NCBI GenBank assembly: GCA_001632425.1
Contig: KV425553.1
Span: 599,498-663,497 of the forward strand
Source of the DNA: Neolentinus lepideus HHB14362 ss-1
Lineage: Eukaryota; Basidiomycota; Agaricomycetes; Gloeophyllales; Gloeophyllaceae
Reading direction: 5' to 3'
DNA: 64,000 nucleotides
A program made the translations under genes and the position numbers. Positions within the stretch are counted from its first letter, which is position 1. Each line of letters starts with the position of its first letter. The notes under the pieces are model-generated. The model was given only the letters and a program-made list of their open reading frames with translations, was not told the DNA's origin and searched no databases. Positions 34,901 through 47,900 of this stretch are shown here, piece by piece.

Positions 34901-37900
34901 AGGTAGGTTCTAGATCTGCTCTCGATGCCCCTTTGCAGCTCAAGCGTCCAATAGATTACGGCGGTATATCTGCAACGAGGTTGGAAGTTCTAGAAGAAAG
35001 ACTTCGAGATGATGTGATCGGAGAACTGAATACGTTTGGCGGCAGGTTGCTCGAGTCCAGACTCATATTGGCCGAGTGGCTTACGATTTGTCTCAGGCTA
35101 CTGCTTCATAGTGAAACAGCGGATGGCTCAGTGATACCGGTTTGGGAAGAAGTCAAAGAAGAGAATGTCGCTGCCCTGAAAGAAGTTATGGGCACTCGAC
35201 GATCTCCAGAAGCGCCCCTAGATGTTCATTACGCGAGGATCCCGATTACCGCAGAGCGCCCTCCAGATTTCACGGATCTGAGCGAACTGATTGATGTGGT
35301 CATACGCACAGATTCTGCGACCACGCCCATTGTTCTGAATTGTCAACTAGGTCGAGGAAGGAGTACACTAACGGCAGTAAGCATAACGAAGGGTCCCACA
35401 CACTCCAAAGAATGCATACTAAGCTAAACGTGTCTACGCAGGTAATCGTGCTCCTGATACAACGATGGCTAGAGAGTAGTCGCTCAAACAAGAGCACTCT
35501 CGCTCCCGGTCTGAGTCGATCGCTGTCGATGACTGATAATGTCATGGACGCATTCTCTTCTCGGCCTCGGCGTCACTCATACACAGTGATTAACAGTAAG
35601 TGAATAATAACCTGTGTGATTGCTTTTGTCTGATCGTCCCATCGAAGATCTATTGCGAGTGATTCGCAAAGGCCCTGCTGTCAAATATGCTGTGGATGAT
35701 GCGATAGACCAATGTGCCGAGGTATTCAACTTACGTGATTCCATTGAGGAATACCGCGCGCTAGCAGAGCAAGCTACGGATGACAGACAGAAGAAATCAT
35801 TTGCACAGAAGGGTCCGTCTCCGTTTTAATTATGCTAACTGCAATCTGCTAACTTTTTTTCTATTCAGGATTACATAATCTCCGACGCTACTTCGAGTTG
35901 ATTATTTTTCAAGCATATTTACAGTCTACGGAGCCGGATACAATGCAATCACACGAGACTTTCGAAAGCTTTGTGGCGAGCCGTCCTGGTCGGTTGATAA
36001 CCGTTGTAAATCTTGGAGACGTGGTATGAGCCTGATTTCCTTAGTCCTCAATACCTTCGAGAAAGAGCTCCTTGTCGACGAATCGGACGCCCTCAAGCTA
36101 TTACAGCGCGCCGATGTGGTGTCAGGAGCAGCATTGCCCGATGAAGTCATGCAGGTTGTCACAAGCCGTTCTGGCACCGTACTGTCTGCGTCAACGATCC
36201 TCAAGAGTGACTTCTTCTCTAATCTGCAGAAAATGACATTGCCAGAGTGAGCTTTCTTCGGCACCTCTTCGATGGTTAGTCTACGTTCTAACTATTATAG
36301 ACGGATTGAAGGGGCGCCAAACTTCAGGCGGATTCCACTGATGCTCAAGCTGAACACCTCCAAGAAGCCAAGTTCTTCTCGTGATGCTGACTTCAACCCA
36401 TGGGTAGGATCGGATGCAAAGATGGTCTGCGGCAGGTGCGTGGAAACCTGGTTTCAGCTGTATGCTCAGGGTTCAAGCAACAAACAATAGTGGCATGCCC
36501 ACAGTTCAAGGGTAAGATATAATCGGATCATCTAGTGTTTACGTTTTTCCACTCACATACTTGATTGCAGCTTGAGGCGAGCCCTGGCTCGAGTTAACGC
36601 TGGCCCTGATGGGTCCAATAATGTATATTGGACATCACTTCGAGAGGTACGTTATTAATAAACGGATTACGGATGGAACTCTGACTCGAAACAGGAGCCA
36701 GTACTCTATATAGCGGGCAGACCACATGTCTTGCGCCTTTTTGACAGACCTTTGGAGAACGTGGAGTAAGGGTTACTGATTGTGGTCTCATATTATCTTA
36801 TCATTTATTATTTTCAGGGCGACCGGCGTCACTACCGCCATGGTGGAAGCCATGGAACTGAATTTCAAGCGCGACGTTTTGCGTGAGGTCAGAGCAGGTA
36901 ACGGAAGGATCTTGTTGCATGATGAGGTAGAAGAGCGGCCGGGCGTATACTCTCTGGTTCCGATTTGGGAAACAGTGTCAGAGGAAGACATATTAACGCC
37001 TAGGGACGTCTTCGATTTGGTGGCGCACGAAGGATACAAGGTCAGCGTTCTTCCAGGTCCCGCACCGCGTGGTAATGCACTAAGGTTTATTACTATTGAA
37101 TAGATCAATTATGATCGTGTCGCGATTGTGAGTCACATACAATGCTGAAAGTTGAGGGGAGGACGGGCCCTCACAGCTTCTAATCTAGACCGACGAACAA
37201 GCTCCACTTCCAGATGCTTTATCACAGCTCAATGATCGTATTCGCACGGGACTTACGAACGCCGGTGACTTTATATTCAATTGCCAGATGGGGCGTGGTC
37301 GCACCACTACGGGCATGGTCACGGCATGTCTCATTGCAACTACTACTGAATGGAATCACCAGCAAGAGGACATTGTGAGGGACGAGATCGTTTCCGAAGA
37401 CTATGACACTCTAGATGGTCCTTCAGAGGAGGAAGCATATCTGCAAGGTACATGATGCCCCGTGTGACTCGCGACAGCGTCTTGCTAATTGCTTTGTAGG
37501 CGAATACAAGATAATCCTGCAACTCGTAGGAGTTCTCTCCCATGGCAAGATCGCGAAACGCTTGACCGACCACGCTATTGATCTCATGCAAGACGTGCAA
37601 AATCTTAGGAAAGCCATTTATGAGTGCGTGCTCCTCCATCTAACTCTCCTAGACACTCAGATGCCGAACGCCTGTATTAGCTACAAACTCAAGGTCCAGG
37701 CCTCGGAAAAGGGTAGTCCGAAATGGCGCAAACTCTTCAGCCTTGGAGTGAACTACTTGTGAGTGTGACTGGTTCCCCTCACGTGTGGTCGCCCGATGAC
37801 CGTGGATCTTAGATACCGTTACGGGATGCTGATAGTGTTCGCCAACTATCTTATTGAGTCGAGGGAGACAATAGGAAATGAAGTTTCATTCCCGGCTTGG

Positions 37901-37954
37901 CTGAGGGAACACAGGGAAATCACAAAGCTCCTCGAAAAGCGTTCTTTAGATTGA
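31915..37954 (+). CDS. Paladin-like protein with three phytase-type phosphatase domains
   Basis: Large multi-exon gene related to animal paladin (PALD1) and to PTP-like inositol polyphosphate phosphatases. The start is the ATG at 31915. Three tandem domains follow. Each begins near an N-terminal GAPNFR or equivalent block (GAPNFRAPKQGNLNIFG near 32320; NFRNIPGSKIYALGQP near 34695; GAPNFRRIPLMLKL near 36315). Each also has a CX5R loop: CGMGAVR near 33225, CQLGRGR near 35340 and CQMGRGR near 37285. The HxxxGRGRTT-style loops of domains 2 and 3 look catalytic, while the first has AVR in place of GRGR. Typical connecting blocks such as WITLREEPIVYVNGAPY are present. The stop ends at 37954. Substrate is unknown; animal paladin acts on phosphoinositides. 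Exon borders were not all resolved. Confidence 0.85.
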
Positions 37955-38927
37955 GATACTAAATTTGTTCATGTATAGGCACTTGCGATCTCCAAACAAT
38001 ACATTTTGTTGATAGTGTTTTCCGCTTGAATTGAGTGCCCCTTTGGCGTTCTTCGAGGGGATCTTCTTTCCTCGATACGGCGGCGTCGGGCTTGGCGTAA
38101 CCGGTCCATGGTAAAATATGACGGCAGGTTCAGTGGGCGAGGGCTAATGATGCGCGTCACGAATCTGTGATGTGGGCAAAGTGCTTTGCAAAATAAATAT
38201 GATCCGGCAGGACGCATCGTCTCAAGGCCGAGTCTGACTGTGCAGTATTGAATAACAGATGGAATTGGAAATTTTTCAGAGACTTCGGCCTGCAAGAGAT
38301 CCGGGAACTCGTCTGAGAAGACATTCAGAGGCTAGGCGTGTCATATTGATGAATCGAGCCAACGCCTCGGATAGCTTTTGCCTACAAGTTTGATGAACTA
38401 ACGACTCCGCGACAAGAAACGGGGGGAAATTCATGGGTTGAATTGAAGACACCAGGGATGAAAACCAGTGTCGTTGCTGTTACGACAGAGAATGTCGATT
38501 GCAAGGGTTTGTGCGAACAGCAATAGGATTCAAGCTATACATAGGTGCCCTGAACTTGCCAGAAGACTCAGAAGCGGAAGCAAATTGGGAGTGGCGGAGA
38601 AACGCGGGTTGCTAAATGGAGAGGCGCAGGGGAGTGCAAGGGTAAGATATAATCGACTTTGTGCGAAACAGCCCAACGTCGAGCGCTCGAGCCATCTCAG
38701 TGTGAGACCCAACCAGACTCTGCGCCGCAGCCCGGGGCAACGGTTTGTCGTTGGTCGCCGTTCCGTTGTCTGCGCACACAGATCTGCCCTAATCGCACCG
38801 CCCATTCGGTCCACATCGACGCCTCTTTCGTACAGACCCAGATCCCTGACACTGGCATATATCACAACATTCCAGCCTTGCCTCCGCTCTCACCCCAGTA
38901 CCAGTTTCTACCGCTCGTACTACAGCT
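37955..38927. promoter_or_regulatory. Upstream region of the velvet gene
   Basis: Nearly 1 kb separates the paladin-like stop and the velvet start. A long open frame on the plus strand (38468-39205) runs through it, but it is unlike any family and overlaps the velvet exon, so it is not called. The region probably holds a long 5' leader, possibly with introns. Confidence 0.35.
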
Positions 38928-40126
38928 ATGTTTCACCATCGCGCCCCCGAGTCGTCGCGGCCTCGCTATACTGTACCAGGGCCCGCTGCGTTCAGCGACC
39001 CGACCCATGGCAGCGTCGCAGAACTTGGAGGCCATGGCCATCAACAAAGAATGTCATATCAGCCCGGGCCTTCCACAGCCCAGCATCGCGCACCACCCGA
39101 GCCAACTCGTCGGCTCCCTCGGTCACCGGACGCAGATTTGGTCCGCGGCGCCCAGTTGCCTGGGGGACAATTTGCAAGCCAAGGGCTTCGACCGGGCTTG
39201 GTTGAATTGCAGCGGCCCAAGCTTGGACGGAAGTATGTGACCTCATTCGTCCCAGCTGCACAATGTCTGCATTGCTGCTCACAAAACTTCGTTCTTTCCC
39301 TGCAGATATGCTGTGAAAGACCGACGGCCGCTGGACCCACCGCCGATTGTTAAACTGCAGGCATACCGCACAGTGGAAACAAGAAGGGGTTGGGAAGAGG
39401 AGAAATTAGTGGAGGACTATACGTTGGGCACGTTCCTTATATTCTGAATACTCAATATTCACCAGCACTCGTTGCAGGAGTTTTCATGAGCTCGGGCTCA
39501 TTTGTTACGTCGATCTCTTCGAGGTCCCCGAGATGTCGGACCACAGTACGGTCCCAGTGAGATCTCCAGACGACCCAGACATTGTGGCGCGGCTCGACGA
39601 CTTTGTAATCAGAGAAAGCAACAAACGCACTGTGGCCATGGCGGGTGAGACGTTCGTGCAAGCTGCGCGACTGGAACACAGGGGCAATATCGTCCTATTC
39701 TTCATCTTTCCGGTGAGGCAAATCAACTCTCCTGTTGCGAAGCCCACATAAGATACTGACTACACTGCACCTTCGTAAACTTTCAGGATATATCTGTCCG
39801 GACAGAGGGTATCTTTATCCTCCGATATCGGTTCTTCGACATTGAAATATTTGCACCTGGGGAGATACACCCAACAGAAGGGCTGCCCGTTCTTGCAGAG
39901 ACATACGGAGGTACTTTTGAGATATACTCCACAAAAGACTTCCCTGGTCTCCCCGAAAGCACAGAACTAACCAAAGTAAGTACCATATCCATTCATATGG
40001 CGAATACAATTTATTTTGCGTTCCGCCTAGCATGTCGCAAAGTACAACATCCGAGTAAACGTGCGCGAGTCGCGAAGAACGCGAAACCGCGGACAAGATG
40101 AGTCGGAGAGCCGCCACTCGAACTAA
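38928..40126 (+). CDS. Velvet-domain regulator (VosA/VelB-like)
   Basis: Fungal velvet family transcription regulator, nuclear, usually controlling development and secondary metabolism. The ATG at 38928 starts a His/Pro/Arg-rich region of about 100 residues. The velvet domain is split by introns: YAVKDRRPLDPPPIVKLQAY, then HELGLICYVDLFEVPEM, AARLEHRGNIVLFFIFP, DISVRTEGIFILRYRFFDIE and the end TKDFPGLPESTELTKHVAKY. The DRRPLDPPPIV and FPDISVRTEGIFILR blocks are diagnostic. The last exon continues to a basic tail (RESRRTRNRGQ) and stops at 40126. One intron near 39420-39480 was placed by homology. It is compact compared with VeA proteins, hence the VosA/VelB-like label, which is tentative. Confidence 0.88.
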
Positions 40127-43100
40127 CGAACCTTGGAGGGAGATGATCGACCCGCGCACTTGGCTGTGAAGCACCGTGTATATTACGATTGTTACCGAGA
40201 GGGTGGCGTATATCTTTGGCGCGTGGCGGACCTTGCTTCCCAAAATTTTATCGCCGCAGTCTCATCATATGAGAATACCCCGACGTCCCTAGGGCGCGGT
40301 TCTTGATCGCCGGACTCCATCATGTCACGCCTTTATGTCTTTCCGTACATCACAATACAATTGCGCATTTGATTCGTGAGCGCTTGCAGGGATTGTCGAT
40401 GTGCCCTCTTACTGTCCCAAGCACAGTTGACCGTCGGAATGTAGCGGCTGCCAATTGCATAGCGGGTTTTTCAAAATCCCAACATCATGCTGTGGAAGTG
40501 TCATCCTGTGGTATGGCAATGCACCACATTTGTAGCGGCTGAAGATATGAGAGTCGGGTCAGGCGCTTACGTTCAGAATAGACCCTCTAGTAGAGTAGGG
40601 TGATGCAACTTCAGCCACTATCCGCCCGAACGCCCGAACGAGCAAAATCAACAGTGAATTTTTGCGTGATCACCACTATAGCGCAAGTCGTCATAATGGC
40701 ACCAGAAGTCGAGTGTTGCAGGTGCTGTGGTACTCCTCTCGTATCCTCGCGAAAACAAAGACCATTCGACGGTGAACTGGAGATCCGTTTGAAATACGCC
40801 ACATTTGCTGCTGCGATCTGGACAGGGTGCCTGGTCGATGCACCGATACACGTTCGATGCAATGATACACGTTCGATAAAGTCTGTCGCCCGGTGTGAGT
40901 CAGTGTACGGTCCAGGAATTCGATAATAGGCACGATCCACACCTACCGGGTAGTGTTATTACGTTAGATATTTTGAACACCTCAGGGCCACCCCGGTAGA
41001 TCATCCCTCGTGTGCTACAGTCAGAGACCGTACGAGGATCCTGATATCACCACCTCCGAAGGACGAGGAAGAGCGTAGTAAATAAGTCCTCAAGAGAAGA
41101 CAGGGTTCGAGTTCCAGTGGGGCGAAGCAGCTCAGGGGGGCGTCCATAACGATCGCACGACAGAATTACCTCCGAGCGCGGTCCCTTCGGGGGCCTGCAG
41201 TTGAGGTTCACGTAATAACAAAGCCCCTTTGCCACAAGCCACACGCGACCGATTCCATCGGAACGAAGCCGTCGTCCTATGAAATGCGCGCAGATCGCCA
41301 CTGGCCTCGCAGTCTCCTGGTGCATGCTGTGGAATAAACCGTCGAATCCATGTGAACCCAACTTATGAAGAGGCCCGCAAACCAAATTCTATCCAAGGAC
41401 TGAGCCTTCGATGGAAGAGATTGGATGGACAAGTGTGTATTCGCGTTCATTCCCGTGCTCTTCCAATCCAGCTGGAACACCATTCAACGAGGAAGATTTT
41501 TCCGGTGCCCAATAAATACCGGGCGGCGAATATAGGCAGAAGGTGAATAGCCTCTAAACAAGTAGACAAGGTCGGCCAGACTAGTCCATGCCCGGTCCAT
41601 TAGCGTAGGGATCACATTCTGACCAGAGATCGTTAGCGGCAGGGTCGCAGGCAGCCAACTCCATCGAAAGCCTATGTGTTGAGCGGTCGAACCTGGAAAG
41701 GCAAGAACGACGGTACCGATAGCGAATTGTGTCTGGTGTGTCGACCGAGTACGCCGCAGGAACAGCCAACCAATCGGTTATGTCCGGTTACCAGCGATAC
41801 GAAATCGTCGAAGTGCCAAGGATGAACGCAGGGCTTGACCATTACGAAACAGTTGCTATAGACTAGAATGGATGGCAAACAACAACAAATTCGGAGATCT
41901 CGTCGTGTCCCGAGTCCGTTGGGTTACACTTCCCTGCAAGTAACGCAGAATGTATTGTATTGCTAGGATCATGCCGGTATATTGACGCGGATACTGAGGC
42001 TGCGTACAAATAACTGTAGTTCATTTAGACGCAAAAGGATGGACTGGTTCTCCGGAACTGACTCACTTTTGAATGTCGGCTATCATGAAACTTACGAGAA
42101 AGCGTATTGGTAGACAAGATTCAAACGAGGGCAGTTTCGTGGAACATCCGGTCTTCGGTACTGAGGCGTCGGTGTCCAGAGATGCAGAAGAACATCGATA
42201 GCACACGCCGTGCCGCGCCCGGTGAATAGAAGCATGCAGTAACGTGCCATCACCCTCGAGGATCAATTAAAATCGTATACTGCTCTGCAGGCCCGTACCT
42301 ATTCTTCTCCCAGGACTATCCCCGTCTCATTGAATCTCGAGAGTAGCGCATGGACCACATAGGAGATAGACAAGTCCTTAGCCTTTTGAGAGTTCTTTAG
42401 ACACGGATTCATGTATTGAGACATAACACCAGAGTGTCTCGCCCGGAGATGAATGTCTGGCAAAGGGACATCAGTGATTGACCGATAAAATGGTCGACAG
42501 TTTGCGGCTTTGCATAGGACACGGTCTGGACCTGGCAGGTTCCTCGTTGTACAGCACTTGTCTCGGCAACTGTTGGGATTTCAGCAAGTAGACGGCGATC
42601 CCTTCCCGATTATCCTGCCTGTAAGATGCCGATACTGAAGTGAAGTGAACAGTATTTGTATGCACCGACAGAAGGCCGTGTAATTGACGAGGACTATGTG
42701 TACTGCTATGCGGACTGCAGTTGCACAACCACGGAATTTGTCAACGTCAGGAGGTTTGACAAGCGTCTTGAAAACAAGTAACGTCACCCGTTAGATAGTG
42801 ATCGTATGGATGCGCGGTATTGAGTTACCCAACGTCGTAATGTAGAGGATGGGCGCACGGCTGTCGCAACTACGCTTGCGCAGATGAAAGCAATTGGTAG
42901 ATTGAGAGACTGTTGGACAGATGCAAGTTGGGCAGACGCATGAGAGCGATTGGATTCCGCACAGCGGCCACGTGGCAAATGAGTGCCCCAAAAGGAAGGC
43001 TGGTAACCGCCGCCAACGGGGTACGCACTGCCTTGCCCAACGTTGGCTATACCATCCGTCGACTCCCGTGTCTCTTCCTTATTTCCCTTAGCTTGTCTAT

Positions 43101-43152
43101 TAGACGACGGCGACGGCGCAGGCACTGAAGCGTCCTAATTTTTGACGATAGC
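40127..43152. other. 3 kb stretch without a supported gene
   Basis: This is the longest gene-free gap of the preserved middle part. Short ORFs on both strands (for example 40600-40926 plus, 41047-41385 minus, 42784-43125 minus) lack domain motifs and plausible splice continuity. A GGTTCGAGTTCC word near 41106 resembles a tRNA B box, but no T-stem or cloverleaf could be built around it. No large repeat was noticed. It may hold an unrecognised non-coding RNA, distant regulatory DNA or a decayed gene. Confidence 0.4.
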
Positions 43153-44455
43153 ATGATCAGAGGGCCAATTACACCGACACGATGCCTCGTAGTCCTGGTC
43201 GCCGCGTCCTGTCTCCTCTTCTTCGCCCTTGTTCCCCGCTATGACCTCTTCGAGGAACCACAGACTCTCCATATTCTAGCGCCTCGCCAGGGCCTCCTTG
43301 GCCCATTTCCAGACTCGACGAGTACAACCGGGACTGGTACCACCGCAGCTACCACCAGTACTACCGCCGCAGCCACCACTACATCCGCGACCTCCACCAC
43401 CACCACCTCCACATCTTCGACTACCACCTCGTCGTCTTCTACAACGACTTCTTCCTCTACGACATCCCAGTCGTCAACCACTAGCTCTACCTCTTCTACT
43501 ACTACTTCTCAACAGTCTACGTCAACTTCGGCGCAGCAGACCACCCGCAGTCAAGAGTCGACCTCTCAGCAAAGCGCCGTTACAACTGCAGTTGTCTCTA
43601 CGGGAACGGATGGTGAAGTGCAGACGGTCATTGTCACCAGTACCCCCCCTGCATCATCGCCTTCGACCTCGTCTGCAGCAGACAACACCGACACCACCGA
43701 TAGCGGTTCAAATAAAACGTCGACCATCATCGGTCTATCGGTGGCCGGCGGTGTGGCGCTTATCGGGCTGGTCTTATTCCTCGTCTGGAAGTTCAGTCGT
43801 AAACGGGTTTCGAGTGAATTCGACGATGGTAAAGAATCTATTTCTTTTCTGTGCACCTCCGTCTTACTTTTCGTCGCGTTTAGGTGAAGCAATCAAGTGG
43901 CCAGAGCTTAACAACCATAGTAATGATGCCGCTTTGCCTGTTGCGAATCGCGGTCTTGAGACGGGCTCTCCATCGGAGATATCTCGTGCACCAAGTAGGA
44001 TGAACGAAGGCTACGCCGCCTCGGTGGCTGCGTCATCTACCACGGAACTATACGCTCCCACTCATGATCCCTATGCAGTTCCTCCCCTACCCCACATGAA
44101 CCCGAACCAGCCTTATCGCGATGACCCCGCTGCCTATGGCCCCGCTGGCTACTATGACCCGTACCGCGGGCCCATACCGCAGACATTCAACGACGCAGCA
44201 TCCGAGCACGGCGGCGAAGCTATCCCCATGACCCAGCTCGCGGCGAACAGAGTGCGGAGCCCCGCACCAGGGCTAGCCCTTGATATGACAGGCCGGGCTT
44301 CTCCGGGACCGATGATGGGGCGTGCATCTCCGGGACCGCAGCTCGCCTACGGGAGACCAAGCCCCGCGCCTAACGTTGGGCTGGGCCTTGGTGCTGCTCC
44401 TGCTGGCAGGCAGTCCCCCGGTCCCCACATGGCGTACGACATGGGACCGCGATAG
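43153..44455 (+). CDS. Ser/Thr-rich single-pass membrane protein (mucin-like)
   Basis: Two exons. The ATG at 43153 gives a hydrophobic segment (CLVVLVAASCLLFFALV) that acts as signal peptide or anchor. A long Thr/Ser-only stretch of over 100 residues with few other residues follows (positions about 43310-43720), likely heavily O-mannosylated. The typical single membrane span IIGLSVAGGVALIGLVLFLV has a basic stop-transfer KFSRKR. After one intron (GTAAAG to TTTAG near 43830-43883) comes a cytosolic tail rich in Pro/Tyr/Asn with RASPGP/GRPSPAP repeats near the end. The layout is that of fungal wall-stress-sensor-like or Mid2-like proteins, but no WSC cysteine domain is present. The stop ends at 44455. 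Function is unassigned beyond topology. Confidence 0.8.
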
Positions 44456-44974
44456 CTGAGCGCACGTCGGGAGCGGTGGGTTGTGAGATAGAGGATATGG
44501 ACCTACGGGTGTTCTTAATCGGGCACGAGCATCGGTAGAGATTGGAGTAGCTATCCTCGTCATTACTGCAATATTGAAACATACCCTAGATTCGCCCACA
44601 AAAGTCTTTGGATGTTTTATTACTGCTTATACATTTTGCACTAGTCCTTATTGCTCGGATCTACCTTGGGGGTCATTCGTCGCACTGCATTCATACTTCC
44701 CGTAGGTAACATCAACCACTCGGACAATCTCCTGTACTATGGACAATCCAGCGTAGGACATGTTTCGTGGATATTGGTACACACTTGCATACTTTGCTCC
44801 TATTAATCGCAAGTAGTCTGATGTATCCGATTAATTACATATGTGAACTGAAACCGAGAAGAGGACCCGCTAGGTTATGCTCGGACACATGTCTACTTCT
44901 GTGGTATAGAACGTAAAACCCTCGGAAGCATAGTTGTTCAAGAAAGGTGCATAGGAGTCCTTAACTATTGATAG
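44456..44974. other. Convergent 3' spacer
   Basis: Intergenic sequence between two converging stop codons, A/T-rich in part. No gene was seen. Confidence 0.4.
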
Positions 44975-47900
44975 TCACTTGGTGTCTCCCACTTGTAGAA
45001 CCATGTTTGTTGCCATCGCAGAGAAGAGCACTATGCAGAGTATTGTGGGTCCATACTTGTCATAGTACAGCCCCTCGGCACTTCGTTGGCGTAGCCTGTG
45101 CGTGCGATAGACGAAGATGACCGCAGAGTAAGCGATTGCCAGAAGCGCGGCGATGGTGAAGGCACCAGCGCCGATGATCCCTTTCACATCACTAGGGTCC
45201 ACAAAGTTCAGAAGGGTCGTGGCGATAGTCCCAATTAACACCGCAAAATGCAGCCATTTCTATTACGTGTCATCGATCTTAGCATATTCGTAAATATGTG
45301 GAGGAGAATTGTGGCAACTTACGAGGAATGTCCTTTCCGAAGCGAAATACACCTTGGGCTCTATGCGCACAGGGACCGCAATCCTCTTCCCGGAAGGTGC
45401 AGTCCAGTGTCGGACGAGCTCTCGATCGCTTCCACGACGCTGTGGCTGAGATGGGCCCTCCGCAGGTTCCTCCTGCTCATCATCATCCAAAGCGCTATCA
45501 TCCTGGCCACTGTCCAGCGTCTTCACTTGCTGCAATCGTGTCCTGAACGTCTCATCGAACGCATTGGACGGTGCCAGGGGATTAATAGAGAGTGCTCTGG
45601 CCTTATTGGGATCTTCCGTGGGCGCCTGCACAGGTCTTCGGCCTTTCAAAAAGGGCATCCTCTCGTTGGCGTCGATATCGGCGTCACCGTCCGCCTCATA
45701 ATGGTCGTTATTGATCGTGATGGCGGCGTGTCTTTCTTTGAGGTGCTTCTCCCGGATAGCCGCAGCTTCGGCGACCTGAGCACCAGTTAAGCCCGTCCTC
45801 TTGTCCTCATCCTTCGCAGGCGCGAGATCTCGCTCTTCGTCCTCTTCGCCTTCCGACACAGGCTCTGTATACGCGTGATGTTGCGCATCAGGTTCAGGCG
45901 TGGCAACACCTGAAGAAGAATGTGCTGAGGTGTCTTTGGAATATGATACATGTGTCGGCCGCTCAATTCGCACGGTACCAGTCGCCGGCTTCGTGATGTC
46001 CATGTCCACTATGTGCTGGGGTTCGAGTAACCGGCCGCGTGAAAAAACGTCAATACTCACTTTGTGGTAGCCAGAATGGGATGAGATCCACACGTTCCGG
46101 GAGCAGAGTTGCGCAGCCGTGAACAAATTTACTTCACGAAGAATGCCAGACTTAGTTTCGTGATGGTATAAGCGCAATATGGAAATATACCTAAACTTCG
46201 GAACAGCCTCGACCAGATGCGACTGAACAAGATCTGTTACCCATTCAGGTGGCTCCTGGCCGTATTGTGTCTGTAACTTGACTTCCAATACACCATACCT
46301 ACACTCGAGTAAGCGTATGACATATGAGATGGAGCCGCCTTATCTTGACTCATCGACTGTCAATACTTACTTGAACAGCTCTTTATCTTCTGTAGGTACT
46401 TGCTCGAACGGATAGTCGATACCGATATCCATTCTTCGCCAGTTGTCTCCTGAGCGAGTGCACCCGTCCCAGTTGTCTTCCCTGACCATCGTCAGCTCGG
46501 TGTCGAGCGAGATACGCACCCGCGCATCGCCTGGTAGCTGGAACGCCGTCCGGTTGTAGAACGTCCTCATGACTGTATCGTGTAAGCACTTGCAGAAGGT
46601 GTAGAAGACCGGAGGAAAGACATACCAGGATACAGCTTTTTGGTCAATATGGTATACTGCACCTCGTTCGCAAGCTGAATCATGCCATCCACCTCTTGCT
46701 GCGTCTTTTTCCCCTTCTTCACGAGTTCCTGGAACTCCTCGTCCATGATATACTCACCGCGCAAGAATGCATTGACTTTATCTTCCTTGATAGGGAACCG
46801 CGCCTTGACGGACTTCTCTCCCGTCCAGTCCTCTCTGTGCGTCTTCCTCTCAACGAAAATCTGGGTGGAAATGAGGGATGACGAACATGGCTATCCGGCA
46901 AATGATCAACATTCTTACCGTTTTCACGTCCATGTCCCCGTACCACCGCAGACGTATTGCTTCGGCACCTTCCGTCTTCTCCAGACGACCCAGATACAAT
47001 TCAAGATCCTCATTGTCGAAGTAGATCGAGGTAATGGCTATGGTGACGCATACATACGTCATTTCCAGGCCTGAAAACTATGTCAAGATCACACCGACCC
47101 GCATCTTTAGCTTCAAACTCCTTATCCGGGTTAAATACTACGAGAGCAAGATAAGTCTCAGAGGAATAGCTGACGTCAGGTACGCACCTAATACAGGCAA
47201 ATGCTTCAGAATAGCTAGCTTCAGGTGAACAAGATTATCAGGGTGCACCTGATAGCGCTGTCAGTCCTGGCTGAATACAGGGCACGACCAACATACCCAG
47301 TATTTGGTAGTTTGCCTGACGAAGGCGCTCTGACTGCCTCCCGCGGATGGATCACCTAAAACAGGATGGCCTCGCGTACGAACAAGATCATATAGTTTTG
47401 ATAGTTTGACAATGAGTGCATCCCAGTTGTACTTGTAGAACGGCCGTTTCTCGAGATAGTTGGTGACGAACGTAGGTTTGAGAGGCATGTTCGTTTGTTT
47501 CTAATAGCGAGTCTGATGAATAAAACGAGCACGACAGCTACTTGAATCCTTACGTCGTGTTTCTTTGAGTATTGGGTCAGCTATCGAGGCAGATGTCATA
47601 AAATCGGGATAGTCACCTTTAAGATCTTCATGAAGCCAGTGATATTGAGTTTGGAGTACAAAGCCAGGTCGTGGACATCCGCGACTAACGTGGCTACTTC
47701 TTCCTCGAGCTCGTGAAATTGATCCTCTAAAGCGTCGAGAGACTTCAAGTCGTCGGACTCGTCGTCGTCGTCATCATCGTCGTCGTCTGAACCCATATCG
47801 TGAGTGTGCGCCTCCCGTTGCTGGGCCTCTGCGTCGTGCGTGCGAGTGACATGGTGTACATCCTCGGCGGGCTCCTCGACGAGTCGCTTGACGACTCTTT

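Noticed and set aside
38468..39205. 245-codon plus-strand ORF upstream of and overlapping the velvet gene
   Set aside because: The composition is Arg/Ser-rich without motifs, and the velvet reading frame explains the overlapping part.
41100..41125. tRNA-like B box GGTTCGAGTTCC
   Set aside because: It has an extra base against the consensus, the flanks do not pair as a T-stem, and no A box or acceptor stem fits.
43298..44455. 385-codon ORF in another frame over the mucin-like gene
   Set aside because: It is a shadow of the Ser/Thr codon-biased stalk and tail. The 43153 frame gives signal, span and stop-transfer features with one clean intron.
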